Source: an uncultured Pseudomonadota bacterium (GTDB taxonomy: Bacteria > Pseudomonadota > Gammaproteobacteria > Steroidobacterales > Steroidobacteraceae). Taken from it: a stretch of 64,000 nt of DNA. The translations under genes and the position numbers were made by a program. Shown piece after piece: positions 1-13,590 of the stretch; positions within the stretch are counted from its first letter, which is position 1, and the number at the start of each line of letters is the position of its first letter. The notes below the pieces were generated by a model. That model saw only the letters and a program-made list of their open reading frames with translations, made no database searches and was not told where the DNA came from. The stretch covers positions 1 to 64,000 of the forward strand of contig CAIKZZ010000046.1 of NCBI GenBank assembly GCA_903832085.1. Direction: 5' to 3'.

Positions 1-34
1 CGGCGCCGGCGTCGTCTCGAAGGTCGTGCTGTAA
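1..34 (+). CDS. tuf: Elongation factor Tu, 3' end only (first tuf copy)
   Basis: Only the last eleven codons and the stop are inside the window. They read [10 protein letters not shown], the universal EF-Tu C-terminus. The 34 bases match the end of the complete tuf at 16929-16962 at 32 positions, so this is a second tuf copy, as is usual in gammaproteobacteria. A tuf copy directly upstream of tRNA-Trp, secE and nusG is the classic tufB position. EF-Tu delivers aminoacyl-tRNA to the ribosomal A site. Nothing can be said about the rest of the gene. Confidence 0.93.
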   Translation, partial: GAGVVSKVVL

Positions 35-103
35 CGGTTTTTGCTGCAAAGTAACTACTCACTAACAGCCCTCAGGCGAGGTTATCGAGGTCGCGAGCGA
101 ATT

Positions 104-179
104 AGGCCAGTAGCTCAATTGGCAGAGCGGCGGTCTCCAAAACCGCAGGTTGGGGGTTCGATTCCCTCCTGGCCTGCCA
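104..179 (+). tRNA. trnW: tRNA-Trp (anticodon CCA)
   Basis: The acceptor stem AGGCCAG (104-110) pairs perfectly with CTGGCCT (169-175), followed by discriminator G and an encoded CCA at 177-179. The anticodon loop CTCCAAA carries CCA, which reads UGG. The T arm contains GGTTCGATTCC. At 76 nt it is canonical. It lies 69 nt after tuf and 27 nt before secE, the conserved tuf-trnW-secE-nusG order, so it is probably processed out of a longer transcript. Confidence 0.98.
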
Positions 180-206
180 CTCGCCTGCGAGCTGATGAAG
201 GACGTA

Positions 207-593
207 ATGACTGATCAAGCTGACATGATGGCAAGCGGCGGGAGCGCGCGGAACACAGCACTTGCGCTGCTGTCCGTAGCGATCCTGATTGGCGGGCTCG
301 TCGCGTACTACATGTTTGGTGCGGCGCCAATGGCGCTGCGCACGGCTGGTGTAGTTGGTAGCTTGATCGTGTCAGCGGCGATTTTTGCCGTCACATCCTA
401 CGGACGTGGGCTTTGGCAGTTTGCAATCGGCTCGCGCGTTGAATTGCGCAAGATGGTCTGGCCGACGATTCCAGAAACGCGTACGACCACCTTGGTCGTA
501 TTCGTGTTCGTCGTCGTGCTGGGAGCGTTTTTCTGGATCATTGACTGGGTGCTGGCGTGGGGCACTCGTCACTTGCTCGGTACCGGAGCCTGA
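207..593 (+). CDS. secE: Preprotein translocase subunit SecE
   Basis: SecE clamps the two halves of SecY in the inner-membrane SecYEG channel. The 128-residue product has three hydrophobic stretches (about residues 17-37, 47-64 and 95-117), the gammaproteobacterial three-helix form. Between the second and third lies [11 protein letters not shown], the conserved SecE cytoplasmic amphipathic motif. E. coli SecE has 127 residues. The ATG at 207 is chosen over the longer ORF start at 150, which lies inside the tRNA, because GAAGGA sits just upstream and the length then fits. nusG starts 1 nt after the stop, so the two are translationally linked. SecY is encoded at 26.7 kb. Confidence 0.96.
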   Translation: MTDQADMMASGGSARNTALALLSVAILIGGLVAYYMFGAAPMALRTAGVVGSLIVSAAIFAVTSYGRGLWQFAIGSRVELRKMVWPTIPETRTTTLVVFVFVVVLGAFFWIIDWVLAWGTRHLLGTGA

Positions 594-594
594 T

Positions 595-1128
595 ATGGCA
601 CTGCGCTGGTATGTAGTACACGCCTATTCGAACTTTGAGCACAAAGTTGCGGAGGCTCTTAAAGAGCGCGTGAAGATGCTGGGGCTTGAGCACAAATTTG
701 GTGAGGTACTTGTGCCCACTGAAGAAGTGGTTGAGATGCGCGAAGGGCAGAAGCGTCGCAGCGACCGCAAGTTCTTCCCAGGCTATGTGCTGGTTGAGAT
801 GGACATGGATGAGGACACTTGGCATTTGGTCAAGAATGTCCCGAAAGTACTCGGGTTTATTGGCGGTACGCCTGATAAGCCTGCAGCGATCACCGCAAAG
901 GAGGCAAATGCCATCCTGCGCCGGGTCGAAGAGGGTGCTGAGAAGCCGAAGCCGAAGGTGCTCTTTGAGCCGGGTGAGGTGGTGCGCGTGATTAACGGTC
1001 CATTCAACGACTTCAATGGCGTTGTGGAATCAGTGAATTATGAGAAGAGTCGTCTGCATGTAGCAGTACAGATTCTAGGTCGCTCGACGCCAGTCGAGCT
1101 CGAGTTTGGTCAGGTCGAGAAGGCGTAA
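595..1128 (+). CDS. nusG: Transcription termination/antitermination factor NusG
   Basis: NusG binds the RNA polymerase clamp, increases processivity, and links polymerase to Rho or to ribosomal protein S10. The 177-residue protein has an N-terminal NGN domain (about 1-115, with [11 protein letters not shown] and [12 protein letters not shown]) and a C-terminal KOW domain from about residue 125 ([19 protein letters not shown]). E. coli NusG has 181 residues. The ATG at 595 replaces the ORF-track start at 385, which lies inside secE. Its partner S10 is encoded in the same window (rpsJ). Confidence 0.97.
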   Translation: MALRWYVVHAYSNFEHKVAEALKERVKMLGLEHKFGEVLVPTEEVVEMREGQKRRSDRKFFPGYVLVEMDMDEDTWHLVKNVPKVLGFIGGTPDKPAAITAKEANAILRRVEEGAEKPKPKVLFEPGEVVRVINGPFNDFNGVVESVNYEKSRLHVAVQILGRSTPVELEFGQVEKA

Positions 1129-1135
1129 TTTGTTT

Positions 1136-1154
1136 GACCACGCGTTGCGTGGTC
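1136..1154 (+). promoter_or_regulatory. Hairpin in nusG-rplK leader
   Basis: Perfect 8-bp inverted repeat GACCACGC-gtt-GCGTGGTC in the 74-nt nusG-rplK gap. It overlaps a TTGACC hexamer (1134-1139), but no convincing -10 box follows at 16-18 nt. The downstream leader contains GGGGAGC and TTTGAACCC. These resemble the kind of structured leader through which L1 represses rplK-rplA translation in E. coli. The L1-site assignment is inference; no T tract follows, so it is not an obvious terminator. Confidence 0.4.
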
Positions 1155-1202
1155 GGATTTAACCGGGGAGCCGCAAGGCGTTTGAACCCACTGAGGTAGT
1201 GA

Positions 1203-1631
1203 ATGGCTAAGAAGGTTACGGGCTATATCAAGCTCCAGATCCCCGCTGGACAGGCGAATCCTAGTCCGCCAGTGGGCCCCGCGCTCGGTCAGCAGGGCGT
1301 CAATATCATGGAGTTCTGCAAGCAGTTCAACGCGCAGACTCAAACGCTGGAAAAGGGTCTGCCGACTCCTGTCGTAATCACTGTGTACAGCGATCGCAGC
1401 TTTACGTTCATCATGAAGACGCCACCCGCGTCCGTGCTGATTTGTAAAGCGATTGGCATTACCAAGGGCAGTGCGCGGCCGAACACCAGCAAGGTGGGTA
1501 AGATCAAGCGCTCTCAGCTCGAAGATATCGCCAAGATGAAAATGCCCGACTTGACTGCGTCAGGTCTTGAGGCTGCAGTGAATACAATCGCCGGTAGTGC
1601 CCGCAGCATGGGCGTGGATGTGGTGGCCTGA
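1203..1631 (+). CDS. rplK: 50S ribosomal protein L11
   Basis: L11 binds the GTPase-associated centre of 23S rRNA at the base of the L7/L12 stalk; it is the thiostrepton site and is needed for RelA activation. At 142 residues it has exactly the E. coli length. The N-terminal domain carries the proline-rich segment [19 protein letters not shown], and the C-terminal rRNA-binding domain includes GSARSMG. It begins 74 nt after nusG and stops 2 nt before rplA, so the two are one translational unit. Confidence 0.98.
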   Translation: MAKKVTGYIKLQIPAGQANPSPPVGPALGQQGVNIMEFCKQFNAQTQTLEKGLPTPVVITVYSDRSFTFIMKTPPASVLICKAIGITKGSARPNTSKVGKIKRSQLEDIAKMKMPDLTASGLEAAVNTIAGSARSMGVDVVA

Positions 1632-1633
1632 TC

Positions 1634-2344
1634 ATGAGCACGCAACAAAAAACCAATCTCCCGAAGCGCATGAAGACTTGGTCCTCAGCAATACAGGCTG
1701 GCAAGTACTATGACCTTGAGGCTGCGTTAACGCTGGTAAAGCAACTAGCCACAGCTAAGTTCGATGAATCGGTCGATGTGGCCGTGAATTTAGGTATAGA
1801 TGCGAGCAAGTCCGACCAGCAGGTTCGCGGCTCAACCGTTATGCCTCATGGTACTGGTAAGACGGTGCGGGTCGCTGTGTTCACCAGCGGCAAGAACCAA
1901 GATGTGGCCCGGGAAGCTGGAGCTGACATCGTTGGACTAGAAGACTTGGCCGAGAAAGTTAAAGCTGGCGAGATGAACTTTGATGTTGTCATCGCAAGCC
2001 CAGACGCCATGCGTGTTGTCGGTGCACTCGGCCAAATCCTTGGTCCACGTGGACTGATGCCGAACCCAAAAGTTGGCACCGTGACGACAGACGTCGCCGG
2101 AGCCGTGAAGAACGCTAAGTCAGGGCAGGTGCGCTACCGCTGTGACAAGGGCGGGATTTTGCACTGCCAGATCGGCCGTGCGAGCTTTGAGGTTTTGAAG
2201 CTCAAAGAGAATTTGATGGCGTTGATTGCTGATTTAAACAAGGCAAAGCCAGCGTCCTCAAAAGGCATTTATATACAGAAGGTCGCTGTGTCCTCAACGA
2301 TGGGTCCGGGAATCCCGGTCGATCGTTCAACAGTCGGCGCCTGA
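1634..2344 (+). CDS. rplA: 50S ribosomal protein L1
   Basis: L1 forms the mobile L1 stalk next to the E site and, in many bacteria, represses its own L11 operon. The 236-residue protein (234 in E. coli) contains the family signature [15 protein letters not shown] near residues 135-150. The ATG lies 2 nt after the rplK stop. A 433-nt structured leader follows before rplJ, separating this operon from the L10 operon. Confidence 0.98.
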   Translation: MSTQQKTNLPKRMKTWSSAIQAGKYYDLEAALTLVKQLATAKFDESVDVAVNLGIDASKSDQQVRGSTVMPHGTGKTVRVAVFTSGKNQDVAREAGADIVGLEDLAEKVKAGEMNFDVVIASPDAMRVVGALGQILGPRGLMPNPKVGTVTTDVAGAVKNAKSGQVRYRCDKGGILHCQIGRASFEVLKLKENLMALIADLNKAKPASSKGIYIQKVAVSSTMGPGIPVDRSTVGA

Positions 2345-2777
2345 AGATTTTAATTGATGGCGCGTGCCAGTGGGCGCGCGCTTGGATGGTTTGCGGCGTA
2401 AGCCGCAGAGATGACCGTCGGGGCTAAGAACCCCGGCAGCCGTCTAAGACCGCAGGCGTGGTTGGGGATTCGTAAAGAATTCCTGAGACCACTCAATGAA
2501 GCGCCGACAGGAGAAATCTTGTGGGCAGCCTGCGCAGATGGTGTCACCCGAAGCGAGTGACGGTGGGAATGCGTTTTGCAGACCTGTCGCCACGCAAGGC
2601 CCGTAAGGGCTAGCTGAAGGTCACCGTCGACCGTTTTGCACGAGGGGCGCTAATGCGTCTTGCGGGCAGGGCGGCGATGTACGTGCTGCGTAAGCGGCGC
2701 GTGCAACAAGGGTGAAGACGCGAGTTTGGTAAACGAACGAGTGTCTTTGTGTGTGCTGATCTTCTGCGAGGCAAAAA
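2345..2777 (+). promoter_or_regulatory. L10-type mRNA leader upstream of rplJ
   Basis: This 433-nt stretch has no plausible gene. Its middle resembles the gammaproteobacterial L10 leader: AAGACCGCAGGCG (about 2448) can pair with GCCTGCGCAGATGGT (about 2528), as in the E. coli element that binds the L10-(L7/L12)4 complex. Further features are GTCAC...GTGAC, a GCCCgtaaGGGC hairpin (about 2599), and GCGTTTTGCA (about 2571). The rplJ Shine-Dalgarno GCGAGG lies just before the ATG. Repression of rplJL translation by L10 is known for E. coli; here it is inferred from the shared pairing pattern. A promoter is expected in this stretch but I cannot place it with confidence. Confidence 0.7.
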
Positions 2778-3311
2778 ATGTCACTCAATCTTGAGCAGAA
2801 GAAGGCGCTGGTTACCGAGGTCAACGAGGTTGCGCGTACCGCGCAGTCTGTGGTGGCCGCCGAGTATCGTGGTCTTTCGGTCACGCAGATTACTGACTTA
2901 CGAGCAAAAGCTCGCAAGGCCGGAGTCTACGTGCGCGTTGTTAAGAACACGCTTGCTCGTAAAGCGGTAACTGGTACGTCCTTCGAATGCATCGCCCCGC
3001 AACTCAAGGGACCGTTGATTTTGGCCTTTTCGAAGGATGACCCAGGCGCTGCGGCGCGCGTGGTCAAGACCTTCTCCAAAGACAACGATAAGTTGGTCGC
3101 AACGCTGATCTCGCTTGGTGGGCAGTTACTGTCTCCCAAGTCACTTGATCAGGTGGCGAGCCTACCGACTCGTGAGCAGGCGCTGTCGATGCTGCTTGGT
3201 GTGCTGAAGGCACCAATCACCAAGTTCGTGGGCACGTTGGCTGCACCGCACACCAAATTGGTTCGCACCGTTGCTGCGGTGAAGGACCAGAAGGCTGCGG
3301 CTGCTGGTTGA
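2778..3311 (+). CDS. rplJ: 50S ribosomal protein L10
   Basis: L10 anchors the L7/L12 dimers of the ribosomal stalk onto 23S rRNA and, in complex with them, represses its own mRNA. The 177-residue product (165 in E. coli) begins MSLNLEQKKALV and has the family pattern VAAEYRGLSVTQITDLR near the N-terminus. The C-terminal L7/L12-binding helix region runs from about residue 135. The ATG at 2778 follows GAGG at a suitable distance. rplL follows 68 nt later. Confidence 0.97.
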   Translation: MSLNLEQKKALVTEVNEVARTAQSVVAAEYRGLSVTQITDLRAKARKAGVYVRVVKNTLARKAVTGTSFECIAPQLKGPLILAFSKDDPGAAARVVKTFSKDNDKLVATLISLGGQLLSPKSLDQVASLPTREQALSMLLGVLKAPITKFVGTLAAPHTKLVRTVAAVKDQKAAAAG

Positions 3312-3379
3312 TGGTACTGCGTGTTTTTATTTCGGGTTTCAAACGTCGTTTCTAAATAGATTTATTGGAGAGCACTGCA

Positions 3380-3763
3380 ATGGCTGCTAACAAAGAAGAG
3401 ATCCTTGACGCGATCTCAAACATGACACTTCTCGAGGTCGTTGATCTTGTGAAGATGATGGAAGATAAGTTTGGCGTGACGGCTGCGGCCCCTGTGGCTG
3501 CTGCCGCAGCGGCACCGGGTGCAGCTGCCGCGGCTCCCGCTGAGGAGCAGACGGAGTTCACTGTGACGCTGAAGGAATATCCAGCTGATAAGAAAGTGAC
3601 CGTCATTAAGGTCGTGCGTGAAGCGACTGGCCTTGGCTTGAAAGAAGCCAAAGACCTCGTCGAAGGCGCTCCTTCGGTCGTCAAGGATGCCGTCAGCAAG
3701 GCGGATGCCGAGAAGATCAAGAAGTCGCTTGAAGACGCTGGCGCGAAGGTTGAGGTTAAGTAA
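3380..3763 (+). CDS. rplL: 50S ribosomal protein L7/L12
   Basis: The stalk protein recruits and activates translational GTPases (EF-Tu, EF-G). The 127-residue product has an N-terminal dimerisation domain ([20 protein letters not shown]), an Ala/Pro-rich flexible hinge (about residues 37-58) and the C-terminal factor-binding domain ([20 protein letters not shown]-like). The ATG at 3380 is preferred over the ORF start at 3365, because TTGGAG precedes it and the protein then starts MAANKEE. The long Ala hinge makes it slightly longer than E. coli L7/L12 (121 residues). Confidence 0.97.
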   Translation: MAANKEEILDAISNMTLLEVVDLVKMMEDKFGVTAAAPVAAAAAAPGAAAAAPAEEQTEFTVTLKEYPADKKVTVIKVVREATGLGLKEAKDLVEGAPSVVKDAVSKADAEKIKKSLEDAGAKVEVK

Positions 3764-3822
3764 GGCTTTATGCGCGGCGTATTTACCGCGCTTCGAGCCC
3801 GCGAGACTGACTCGCAAGCACC

Positions 3823-3852
3823 GTCTGCCCGATACGAATGTGTCGGGCAGGT
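3823..3852 (+). promoter_or_regulatory. rplL-rpoB intercistronic hairpin (attenuator or processing site)
   Basis: The 190-nt rplL-rpoB gap contains CTGCCCGATAC-gaat-GTGTCGGGCAG, an 11-bp stem with one U-G wobble and a tetraloop (3825-3850), extendable by wobbles. A T-rich stretch (TCTATTTGTTTTT) follows about 25 nt later. A smaller GCGAG-actga-CTCGC stem lies just upstream. In E. coli this gap holds a partial terminator and an RNase III site that lower rpoBC expression relative to rplJL. The same role is inferred here from position and structure. Confidence 0.65.
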
Positions 3853-3953
3853 GGCGCTGCTGGTTTGGTCTATTTGTTTTTGCGCGAAGCCCATGAGAAT
3901 GGGATTCGCAACACGCAATCAGTTTGATTGCATGAACTTGAGAGGGTGAGCCC

Positions 3954-8102
<4,149 letters not shown>

Positions 8103-8172
8103 CAGCCCTCTTGTATTGGCGCGAGCCAGTTGATTTAAGTAAACGGTAACCGACGACACGGCAGGAGTGGAC

Positions 8173-11100
8173 ATGAAAGATCTTCTCAAGCTTTTTAAGC
8201 AGCAGGTTCCAGTCGAGAATTTCGACTCGATACGTATTGGCCTTGCATCTCCCGAAATGATCAAGTCATGGTCTTTCGGCGAGGTGAAGAAGCCAGAAAC
8301 CATTAACTACCGCACCTTCAAGCCGGAGCGGGATGGGCTGTTCTGCGCCAAGATATTTGGTCCAGTAAAGGACTACGAGTGTCTTTGCGGTAAGTACAAG
8401 CGCCTCAAGCACCGCGGAGTGATCTGCGAGAAGTGCGGCGTTGAAGTCACACAGAGCAAAGTGCGTCGTGAGCGTATGGGCCACATCGAGTTGGCGAGCC
8501 CAACTGCGCATATCTGGTTCCTGAAATCATTGCCCTCGCGCATCGGTCTATTGTTAGACATGACGCTGCGTGAAATCGAGCGAGTGCTGTATTTTGAAGC
8601 ATTCGTTGTGATTGAGCCTGGCATGACCCCGCTGACACGCGGGCAGTTGCTGACGGACGAATCCTATCTCGAGGCGATCGAAGAGCATGGTGATGAGTTC
8701 GACGCACGCATGGGTGCCGAAGCGGTCCATGAGTTGCTGCAGTCGCTCGATCTGCCCGCTGAGATCATCAAAGTTCGTGAGGACATGGGTAACACCAGTT
8801 CTGAGACGAAGCTAAAGCGTCTGTCAAAGCGTCTAAAACTAATCGAGAGTTTCATCGAGTCTGGCAACAAGCCAGAGTGGATGGTGCTGACAGTGCTGCC
8901 GGTGCTGCCACCAGATCTGCGACCGCTAGTGCCGCTCGATGGTGGGCGCTTCGCGACGTCAGATTTGAACGATTTATATCGTCGTGTCATCAATCGCAAC
9001 AACCGGTTGCGTCGCCTGCTGGAGCTAAACGCCCCAGATATCATCGTGCGCAACGAAAAGCGCATGCTGCAAGAGGCGGTCGATGCGCTGCTCGACAATG
9101 GCCGTCGTGGTCGCGCTATTACCGGCACCAACAAGCGGCCGCTGAAGTCGCTTGCGGACATGATTAAGGGTAAGCAGGGCCGTTTCCGCCAGAACTTACT
9201 TGGTAAGCGCGTTGATTACTCTGGTCGTTCGGTAATCGTCGTGGGCCCGACTTTGCGGCTGCACCAGTGTGGCTTGCCAAAGAAGATGGCGCTTGAGCTG
9301 TTTAAGCCATTCATCTTCTCGAAGCTCCAACTGCGTGGTGAGGCCACCACGATCAAGGCCGCTAAGCGCATGGTTGAGCGCGAGGGCCCTGAGGTCTGGG
9401 ATATTTTGGAAGAGGTGATTCGTGAGCATCCTGTGCTCTTAAATCGCGCACCCACGCTGCATCGTCTTGGTATCCAGGCCTTTGAGCCTGTGCTGATCGA
9501 GGGTAAAGCGATTCAGTTGCACCCATTGGTTTGTACCGCGTTTAACGCTGACTTTGACGGCGACCAGATGGCTGTGCACGTACCATTATCTATCGAGGCG
9601 CAGTTGGAGGCGCGAGCATTGATGCTCTCGACCAATAACATTCTGTCGCCTGCTAACGGTGAACCGATCATCGTGCCGTCGCAGGACGTTGTGCTTGGTC
9701 TTTATTATATGACTCGCGAGCGCGTTGGTGCGGTTGGCGAGGGCATGGTGTTCTCTGACATAGCCGAGGTGCATCGCGCCTATGAAGGCCGCCATGCAGC
9801 ATTGCAGGCGCGCATCAAGGTGCGTATCACGGACTGGGTCCGTGAACTCGATGGAACTGACATTGAACGGTGCCGCATCGTGCAGACGACTGTCGGCCGT
9901 GCGTTGCTCAGCGAGATTCTGCCGAAGGGCTTACCGTTCGAGTCGCTTAACCGCGACATGACGAAGAAGATGATTTCAGCGACGATCAACGAGTGCTACC
10001 GTGCGCTCGGCTTGAAGCATACCGTCGTGTTCGCTGACCAGTTGATGTACACCGGTTTTGCCTATGCAACGCGTGCGGGTGTCTCGATTGGTATCGATGA
10101 CATGGTTGTGCCTGAGCAGAAAGTGAAGATTTTAGCTGGTGCTGAAATTGAAGTTAAAGAGATCCAGGGGCAGTATTCCTCTGGACTTGTGACCGATGGC
10201 GAGCGCTACAACAAGGTTGTTGATATCTGGTCGCGGACCAACGATCAGGTCGCTAAGGCGATGATGGAGAAGCTTGGTACCGAAGAGGCTGTCGACGCGA
10301 AGGGCCAAAAGCAACGCCAGAAGTCGTTCAACTCGATCTTCATGATGGCCGATTCAGGCGCGCGCGGTAGCGCGGCGCAGATTCGGCAGCTGGCAGGTAT
10401 GCGCGGACTCATGGCAAAGCCGGACGGGTCGATCATCGAAACGCCTATTACGGCGAATTTCCGTGAAGGCCTGAACGTTCTGCAGTACTTCATCTCGACA
10501 CATGGCGCTCGTAAGGGTCTAGCCGATACCGCGCTGAAGACTGCAAACTCTGGTTACCTCACCCGTCGCTTAGTTGACGTTTCGCAGGACCTGGTCATCA
10601 CTGAAGTGGATTGCGGGACCGAGAACGGCTTGACCATGACGCCGATTGTTGAAGGCGGTGATGTTGTTGAGGGTCTTGGTGAGCGTGTTCTTGGACGTGT
10701 GGTAGCTGCGGACTTGTTGAAGCCTGGTTCTGAAGATGAGGTGTTGGTTGCCTCAGGCACATTGCTTGATGAGAAGCTGGTGCGGATGATTGAGCAGGCT
10801 GGTGTCGATACGATTTTGGTGCGTTCGCCAATCACTTGCGGAACACGCTATGGCGTGTGCGCGCAGTGCTACGGACGCGACTTGGCGCGTGGCCGACGGA
10901 TCAGCATTGGCGAGGCGGTTGGCGTTATCGCTGCTCAGTCAATTGGTGAGCCAGGAACGCAGTTGACGATGCGTACCTTCCACATTGGTGGTGCGGCGTC
11001 ACGAGCGGCTGCAGCAAGTAGCGTGGAAGTGAAGAGCAAGGGCGTCATTCGTTTCCATAACGTGAAAGCCGTGCGTCATGAAAAGGGTCATTTAGTCATG

Positions 11101-12393
11101 ACGTCTCGCTCAGGTGAGCTTGGTGTGATCGATGACTTCGGTCGCGAGCGCGAGCGTTACAAGGTGCCTTATGGCGCGGTGGTCAACGTTGCAGAGTCGG
11201 CAGTAGTTACTGCCGGTCAGGTTATTGCTCAGTGGGATCCGCATACGCATCCGGTTGTGACCGAAGTTGCGGGTTTCATCAAGTTCCAGGACTTTGTTGA
11301 TGGCGTCACGGTGACGACACAGCTAGACGACATTACTGGTCTGAGCTCCACCGTGGTGCTTGATCCTAAGCAGCGCAGCGCCAGTGGCCGCGATTTGCGA
11401 CCAGTGGTGAAGCTCGTGAATGCCAAGGGTAAGGAAATCACCTTTGCCAACACCGATATCCCAGCAGTCTATGCCTTGCCGGCTGGCGCGCTGGTGAGCC
11501 TCGAGGACGGTGCAAAGGTGTCTGTGGGCGACGTGATCGCACGTATTCCGCAAGAGTCGTCAAAGACGCGCGATATCACGGGTGGTCTGCCGCGAGTTGC
11601 CGATCTGTTTGAGGCGAGAAAGCCTAAAGATCCAGCAATTCTGGCGGAGCGCTCAGGAACCGTATCGTTCGGTAAAGAAACCAAGGGCAAGCGGCGTCTG
11701 ATCATCACTCCAGAGGCTGGCGATAAGTATGAGGAGCTGATTCCGAAGTGGCGCCATCTGAACGTATTTGAGGGCGAGCAGGTTTCCAAGGGCGAGGTGA
11801 TCGCTGATGGTGAGCCTAACCCACACGACATCCTGAGATTGCAAGGTGCTGAGGCCTTGGCCAATTACTTGGTCCGTGAAATTCAAGACGTGTATCGCCT
11901 GCAGGGTGTGCGCATCAACGATAAGCACATTGAGGTGATTATCCGCCAGATGCTGCGCAAGGCCGAAGTGACGGAAGCCGGCGAAACCAGCTTGCTCCGT
12001 GGCGAGCAATTGGATCGGGCCCGCGTGTTGGATGCAAATATTAAAGTCGAGGCTGATGGGAAGACTCCGGCTAAATACGAGACGATGCTGCTTGGTATTA
12101 CCAAGGCTTCGTTGGCGACCGAGTCGTTCATTTCAGCAGCGTCGTTCCAGGAGACCACACGCGTGCTGACGGAAGCCGCGGTTCGCGGGCTAAAAGACGA
12201 CCTACGTGGACTTAAGGAAAACGTCATTGTTGGACGCCTAATCCCGGCGGGAACGGGCTTTGCGTACCATGCAGCGCGTCGGCGTCGCCCTGAGGCGGCT
12301 GCAGCCCACGATAGCTTCATGGACATGAGTTCAACGCCTGCAGAGACAGAGGATAGTGGCGCAGAAGCAACACCAGCGCCAGCCGCCGAATAG
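8173..12393 (+). CDS. rpoC: DNA-directed RNA polymerase subunit beta'
   Basis: Beta' provides the catalytic Mg site, present as [12 protein letters not shown] at about residue 459. The N-terminal zinc ribbon (CLCGKYKR...CEKCG, about residues 70-90) and the second zinc site ([15 protein letters not shown], about residue 893) are complete. Length is 1406 residues (1407 in E. coli). The ATG at 8173 is preferred to the GTG at 8167 because AGGAG lies 5 nt upstream and the product starts MKDLLKLF. The last 30 or so residues are Ala/Pro/Glu-rich (ending TPAPAAE), a low-complexity tail. Confidence 0.99.
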   Translation: MKDLLKLFKQQVPVENFDSIRIGLASPEMIKSWSFGEVKKPETINYRTFKPERDGLFCAKIFGPVKDYECLCGKYKRLKHRGVICEKCGVEVTQSKVRRERMGHIELASPTAHIWFLKSLPSRIGLLLDMTLREIERVLYFEAFVVIEPGMTPLTRGQLLTDESYLEAIEEHGDEFDARMGAEAVHELLQSLDLPAEIIKVREDMGNTSSETKLKRLSKRLKLIESFIESGNKPEWMVLTVLPVLPPDLRPLVPLDGGRFATSDLNDLYRRVINRNNRLRRLLELNAPDIIVRNEKRMLQEAVDALLDNGRRGRAITGTNKRPLKSLADMIKGKQGRFRQNLLGKRVDYSGRSVIVVGPTLRLHQCGLPKKMALELFKPFIFSKLQLRGEATTIKAAKRMVEREGPEVWDILEEVIREHPVLLNRAPTLHRLGIQAFEPVLIEGKAIQLHPLVCTAFNADFDGDQMAVHVPLSIEAQLEARALMLSTNNILSPANGEPIIVPSQDVVLGLYYMTRERVGAVGEGMVFSDIAEVHRAYEGRHAALQARIKVRITDWVRELDGTDIERCRIVQTTVGRALLSEILPKGLPFESLNRDMTKKMISATINECYRALGLKHTVVFADQLMYTGFAYATRAGVSIGIDDMVVPEQKVKILAGAEIEVKEIQGQYSSGLVTDGERYNKVVDIWSRTNDQVAKAMMEKLGTEEAVDAKGQKQRQKSFNSIFMMADSGARGSAAQIRQLAGMRGLMAKPDGSIIETPITANFREGLNVLQYFISTHGARKGLADTALKTANSGYLTRRLVDVSQDLVITEVDCGTENGLTMTPIVEGGDVVEGLGERVLGRVVAADLLKPGSEDEVLVASGTLLDEKLVRMIEQAGVDTILVRSPITCGTRYGVCAQCYGRDLARGRRISIGEAVGVIAAQSIGEPGTQLTMRTFHIGGAASRAAAASSVEVKSKGVIRFHNVKAVRHEKGHLVMTSRSGELGVIDDFGRERERYKVPYGAVVNVAESAVVTAGQVIAQWDPHTHPVVTEVAGFIKFQDFVDGVTVTTQLDDITGLSSTVVLDPKQRSASGRDLRPVVKLVNAKGKEITFANTDIPAVYALPAGALVSLEDGAKVSVGDVIARIPQESSKTRDITGGLPRVADLFEARKPKDPAILAERSGTVSFGKETKGKRRLIITPEAGDKYEELIPKWRHLNVFEGEQVSKGEVIADGEPNPHDILRLQGAEALANYLVREIQDVYRLQGVRINDKHIEVIIRQMLRKAEVTEAGETSLLRGEQLDRARVLDANIKVEADGKTPAKYETMLLGITKASLATESFISAASFQETTRVLTEAAVRGLKDDLRGLKENVIVGRLIPAGTGFAYHAARRRRPEAAAAHDSFMDMSSTPAETEDSGAEATPAPAAE

Positions 12394-12501
12394 GCGATTC
12401 GGCGCTGGATGCGACTTGGCAGAGGCGTGGGGCGGACGTGGGTTCGCCGCTAGGCGGTAAAGGTACGCGGGTGGCGAGTGCGAGGGGGTAACCCCTGTGC
12501 A

Positions 12502-12531
12502 TTGACACCTGAGTGCTTAAACCTTTAAAAT
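12502..12531 (+). promoter_or_regulatory. Putative sigma-70 promoter of the str operon
   Basis: A perfect -35 TTGACA (12502-12507) is separated by 18 nt from TAAAAT (12526-12531, five of six consensus bases). It lies 109 nt after the rpoC stop and about 130 nt before rpsL, where a promoter for rpsL-rpsG-fusA-tuf is expected. The transcript would begin just upstream of the palindrome and terminator-like hairpin annotated next, so those would be in the leader RNA. Confidence 0.7.
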
Positions 12532-12543
12532 TGTCGGTCTTTC

Positions 12544-12576
12544 CCGAGAATTCTTGGAATTTCCAAGAAAGCTCGG
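12544..12576 (+). repeat. Inverted repeat in the rpsL leader
   Basis: A near-perfect palindrome, TTCTTGGAA-t-TTCCAAGAA (9-bp arms, 1-nt centre, 12551-12569), is enclosed by a further CCGAG/CTCGG pair (12544-12548 and 12572-12576). In RNA the one-base centre would open into a short loop. As DNA, the 19-bp symmetric core looks like an operator for a dimeric protein. It starts about 13 nt after the predicted -10 box. There is no T tract, so it is not a simple terminator. Confidence 0.6.
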
Positions 12577-12598
12577 TGAGAAACTCGGTTAATACTCG

Positions 12599-12622
12599 GC
12601 CGCCTTGAGGCGGCTCATTTTT
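12599..12622 (+). terminator. Terminator-like hairpin just upstream of rpsL
   Basis: GCCGCC-ttga-GGCGGC (6-bp GC stem, tetraloop) followed by TCATTTTT. It would end rpoC transcripts or act as an attenuator in the leader of the str operon, since a good promoter lies upstream of it at 12502. The T run is interrupted by CA, so efficiency is uncertain. Confidence 0.6.
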
Positions 12623-12658
12623 CTCCGGCGCTGGAAGCCGGTTTAGCAGTGAGTGTGC

Positions 12659-13033
12659 ATGTCAACGACCAACCAATTGATTCGCGACGGGCGTAACGAC
12701 CCGGCGTTCAAGTCCAAGGTACCAGCGCTAGGCGCAAGCCCGCAAAAACGCGGTGTTTGCACGCGCGTTTATACCACCACGCCGAAGAAGCCGAACTCAG
12801 CGCTACGTAAGGTGTGTCGTGTTCGTCTTACCAACGGTTACGAAGTGACCTCGTATATTGGCGGCGAAGGCCATAACCTGCAGGAGCACTCTGTGGTCCT
12901 GATTCGTGGTGGTCGTGTAAAAGATTTGCCAGGCGTGCGCTACCACACGGTACGCGGCACCTTGGATTGTGCCGGCGTTGCTGATCGTAAGCAGAGCCGC
13001 TCGAAGTACGGCGCCAAGCGCGCGAAGAAGTAA
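12659..13033 (+). CDS. rpsL: 30S ribosomal protein S12
   Basis: S12 sits at the decoding centre and controls accuracy. At 124 residues it equals the E. coli length if translation starts at ATG 12659 ([14 protein letters not shown]); the ORF track begins two codons earlier at a GTG. The streptomycin-related lysines are present in both loops ([13 protein letters not shown] and [13 protein letters not shown]), so the allele is of the susceptible type. No clear Shine-Dalgarno is visible directly upstream. rpsG follows after only 13 nt. Confidence 0.97.
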   Translation: MSTTNQLIRDGRNDPAFKSKVPALGASPQKRGVCTRVYTTTPKKPNSALRKVCRVRLTNGYEVTSYIGGEGHNLQEHSVVLIRGGRVKDLPGVRYHTVRGTLDCAGVADRKQSRSKYGAKRAKK

Positions 13034-13046
13034 GTAGGAATTAGTT

Positions 13047-13526
13047 ATGTCGCGTCGTGCCCAAGCCCCAGTCCGCATCGTACTCCCCGATCCTAAGTTC
13101 GGAAGCGAGATGCTTGCCAAATTCATGAACATGATCATGGAACGTGGTAAGAAATCAGTCGCTGAGACCATCATTTACGGAGCCATTGATCGCATCGCTG
13201 AGCGTACCAGCCGCCCTGCTGATCAAGCTCTACAGCTGCTCCAAACAGCGCTTGATAACGTCAAGCCTGCCGTCGAGGTCAAATCTCGTCGTGTTGGTGG
13301 CGCAACCTACCAGGTGCCCGTGGAAGTGCGTTCCACGCGTCGTCAAACCCTCGCAATGCGCTGGGTTATTGATGCGGCGCGTTCGCGCAGTGAGAAATCG
13401 ATGGCGATGCGTCTTGCTCATGAATTGCTCGAGGCTTCTGAAAATCGTGGCGCCGCTGTTCGTAAGCGCGAAGACACACATCGTATGGCTGAGGCCAACA
13501 AGGCGTTTGCGCACTACCGCTGGTAG
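13047..13526 (+). CDS. rpsG: 30S ribosomal protein S7
   Basis: S7 nucleates assembly of the 16S rRNA 3' domain (head) and contacts E-site tRNA. The 159-residue protein begins [10 protein letters not shown] and carries conserved [12 protein letters not shown] and RWVIDAAR motifs. AGGAATTAGTT precedes the ATG. The 13-nt gap to rpsL is much shorter than the roughly 100-nt gap used by S7 for feedback in E. coli. A strong terminator hairpin follows before fusA. Confidence 0.97.
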   Translation: MSRRAQAPVRIVLPDPKFGSEMLAKFMNMIMERGKKSVAETIIYGAIDRIAERTSRPADQALQLLQTALDNVKPAVEVKSRRVGGATYQVPVEVRSTRRQTLAMRWVIDAARSRSEKSMAMRLAHELLEASENRGAAVRKREDTHRMAEANKAFAHYRW

Positions 13527-13558
13527 GAACGCGGCGCTTTTTACGTTGAGGTTTTAAT

Positions 13559-13590
13559 CCGGCGGACCTTTGGTCCGCCGGGGCTTTTTT
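13559..13590 (+). terminator. Strong intrinsic terminator/attenuator between rpsG and fusA
   Basis: CCGGCGGACC-ttt-GGTCCGCCGG is a perfect 10-bp GC-rich stem with a 3-nt loop. It is followed by GGC and six T residues (13585-13590). The fusA Shine-Dalgarno GGAG (13591-13594) touches the T run. The structure fits a Rho-independent terminator, yet it sits inside the str operon. Partial readthrough, or a fusA-proximal promoter, must supply EF-G mRNA. Confidence 0.85.

Noticed and set aside
150-206. Longer SecE start inside tRNA-Trp
   Set aside because: It overlaps the tRNA, and the Shine-Dalgarno GAAGGA supports ATG 207.
385-594. Extended NusG N-terminus in the ORF track
   Set aside because: The extension is a frame-shifted reading of secE; the conserved start is [11 protein letters not shown] at 595.
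3480-3545. Ala codon-rich stretch in rplL considered as a repeat element
   Set aside because: It is the ordinary flexible hinge of L7/L12.
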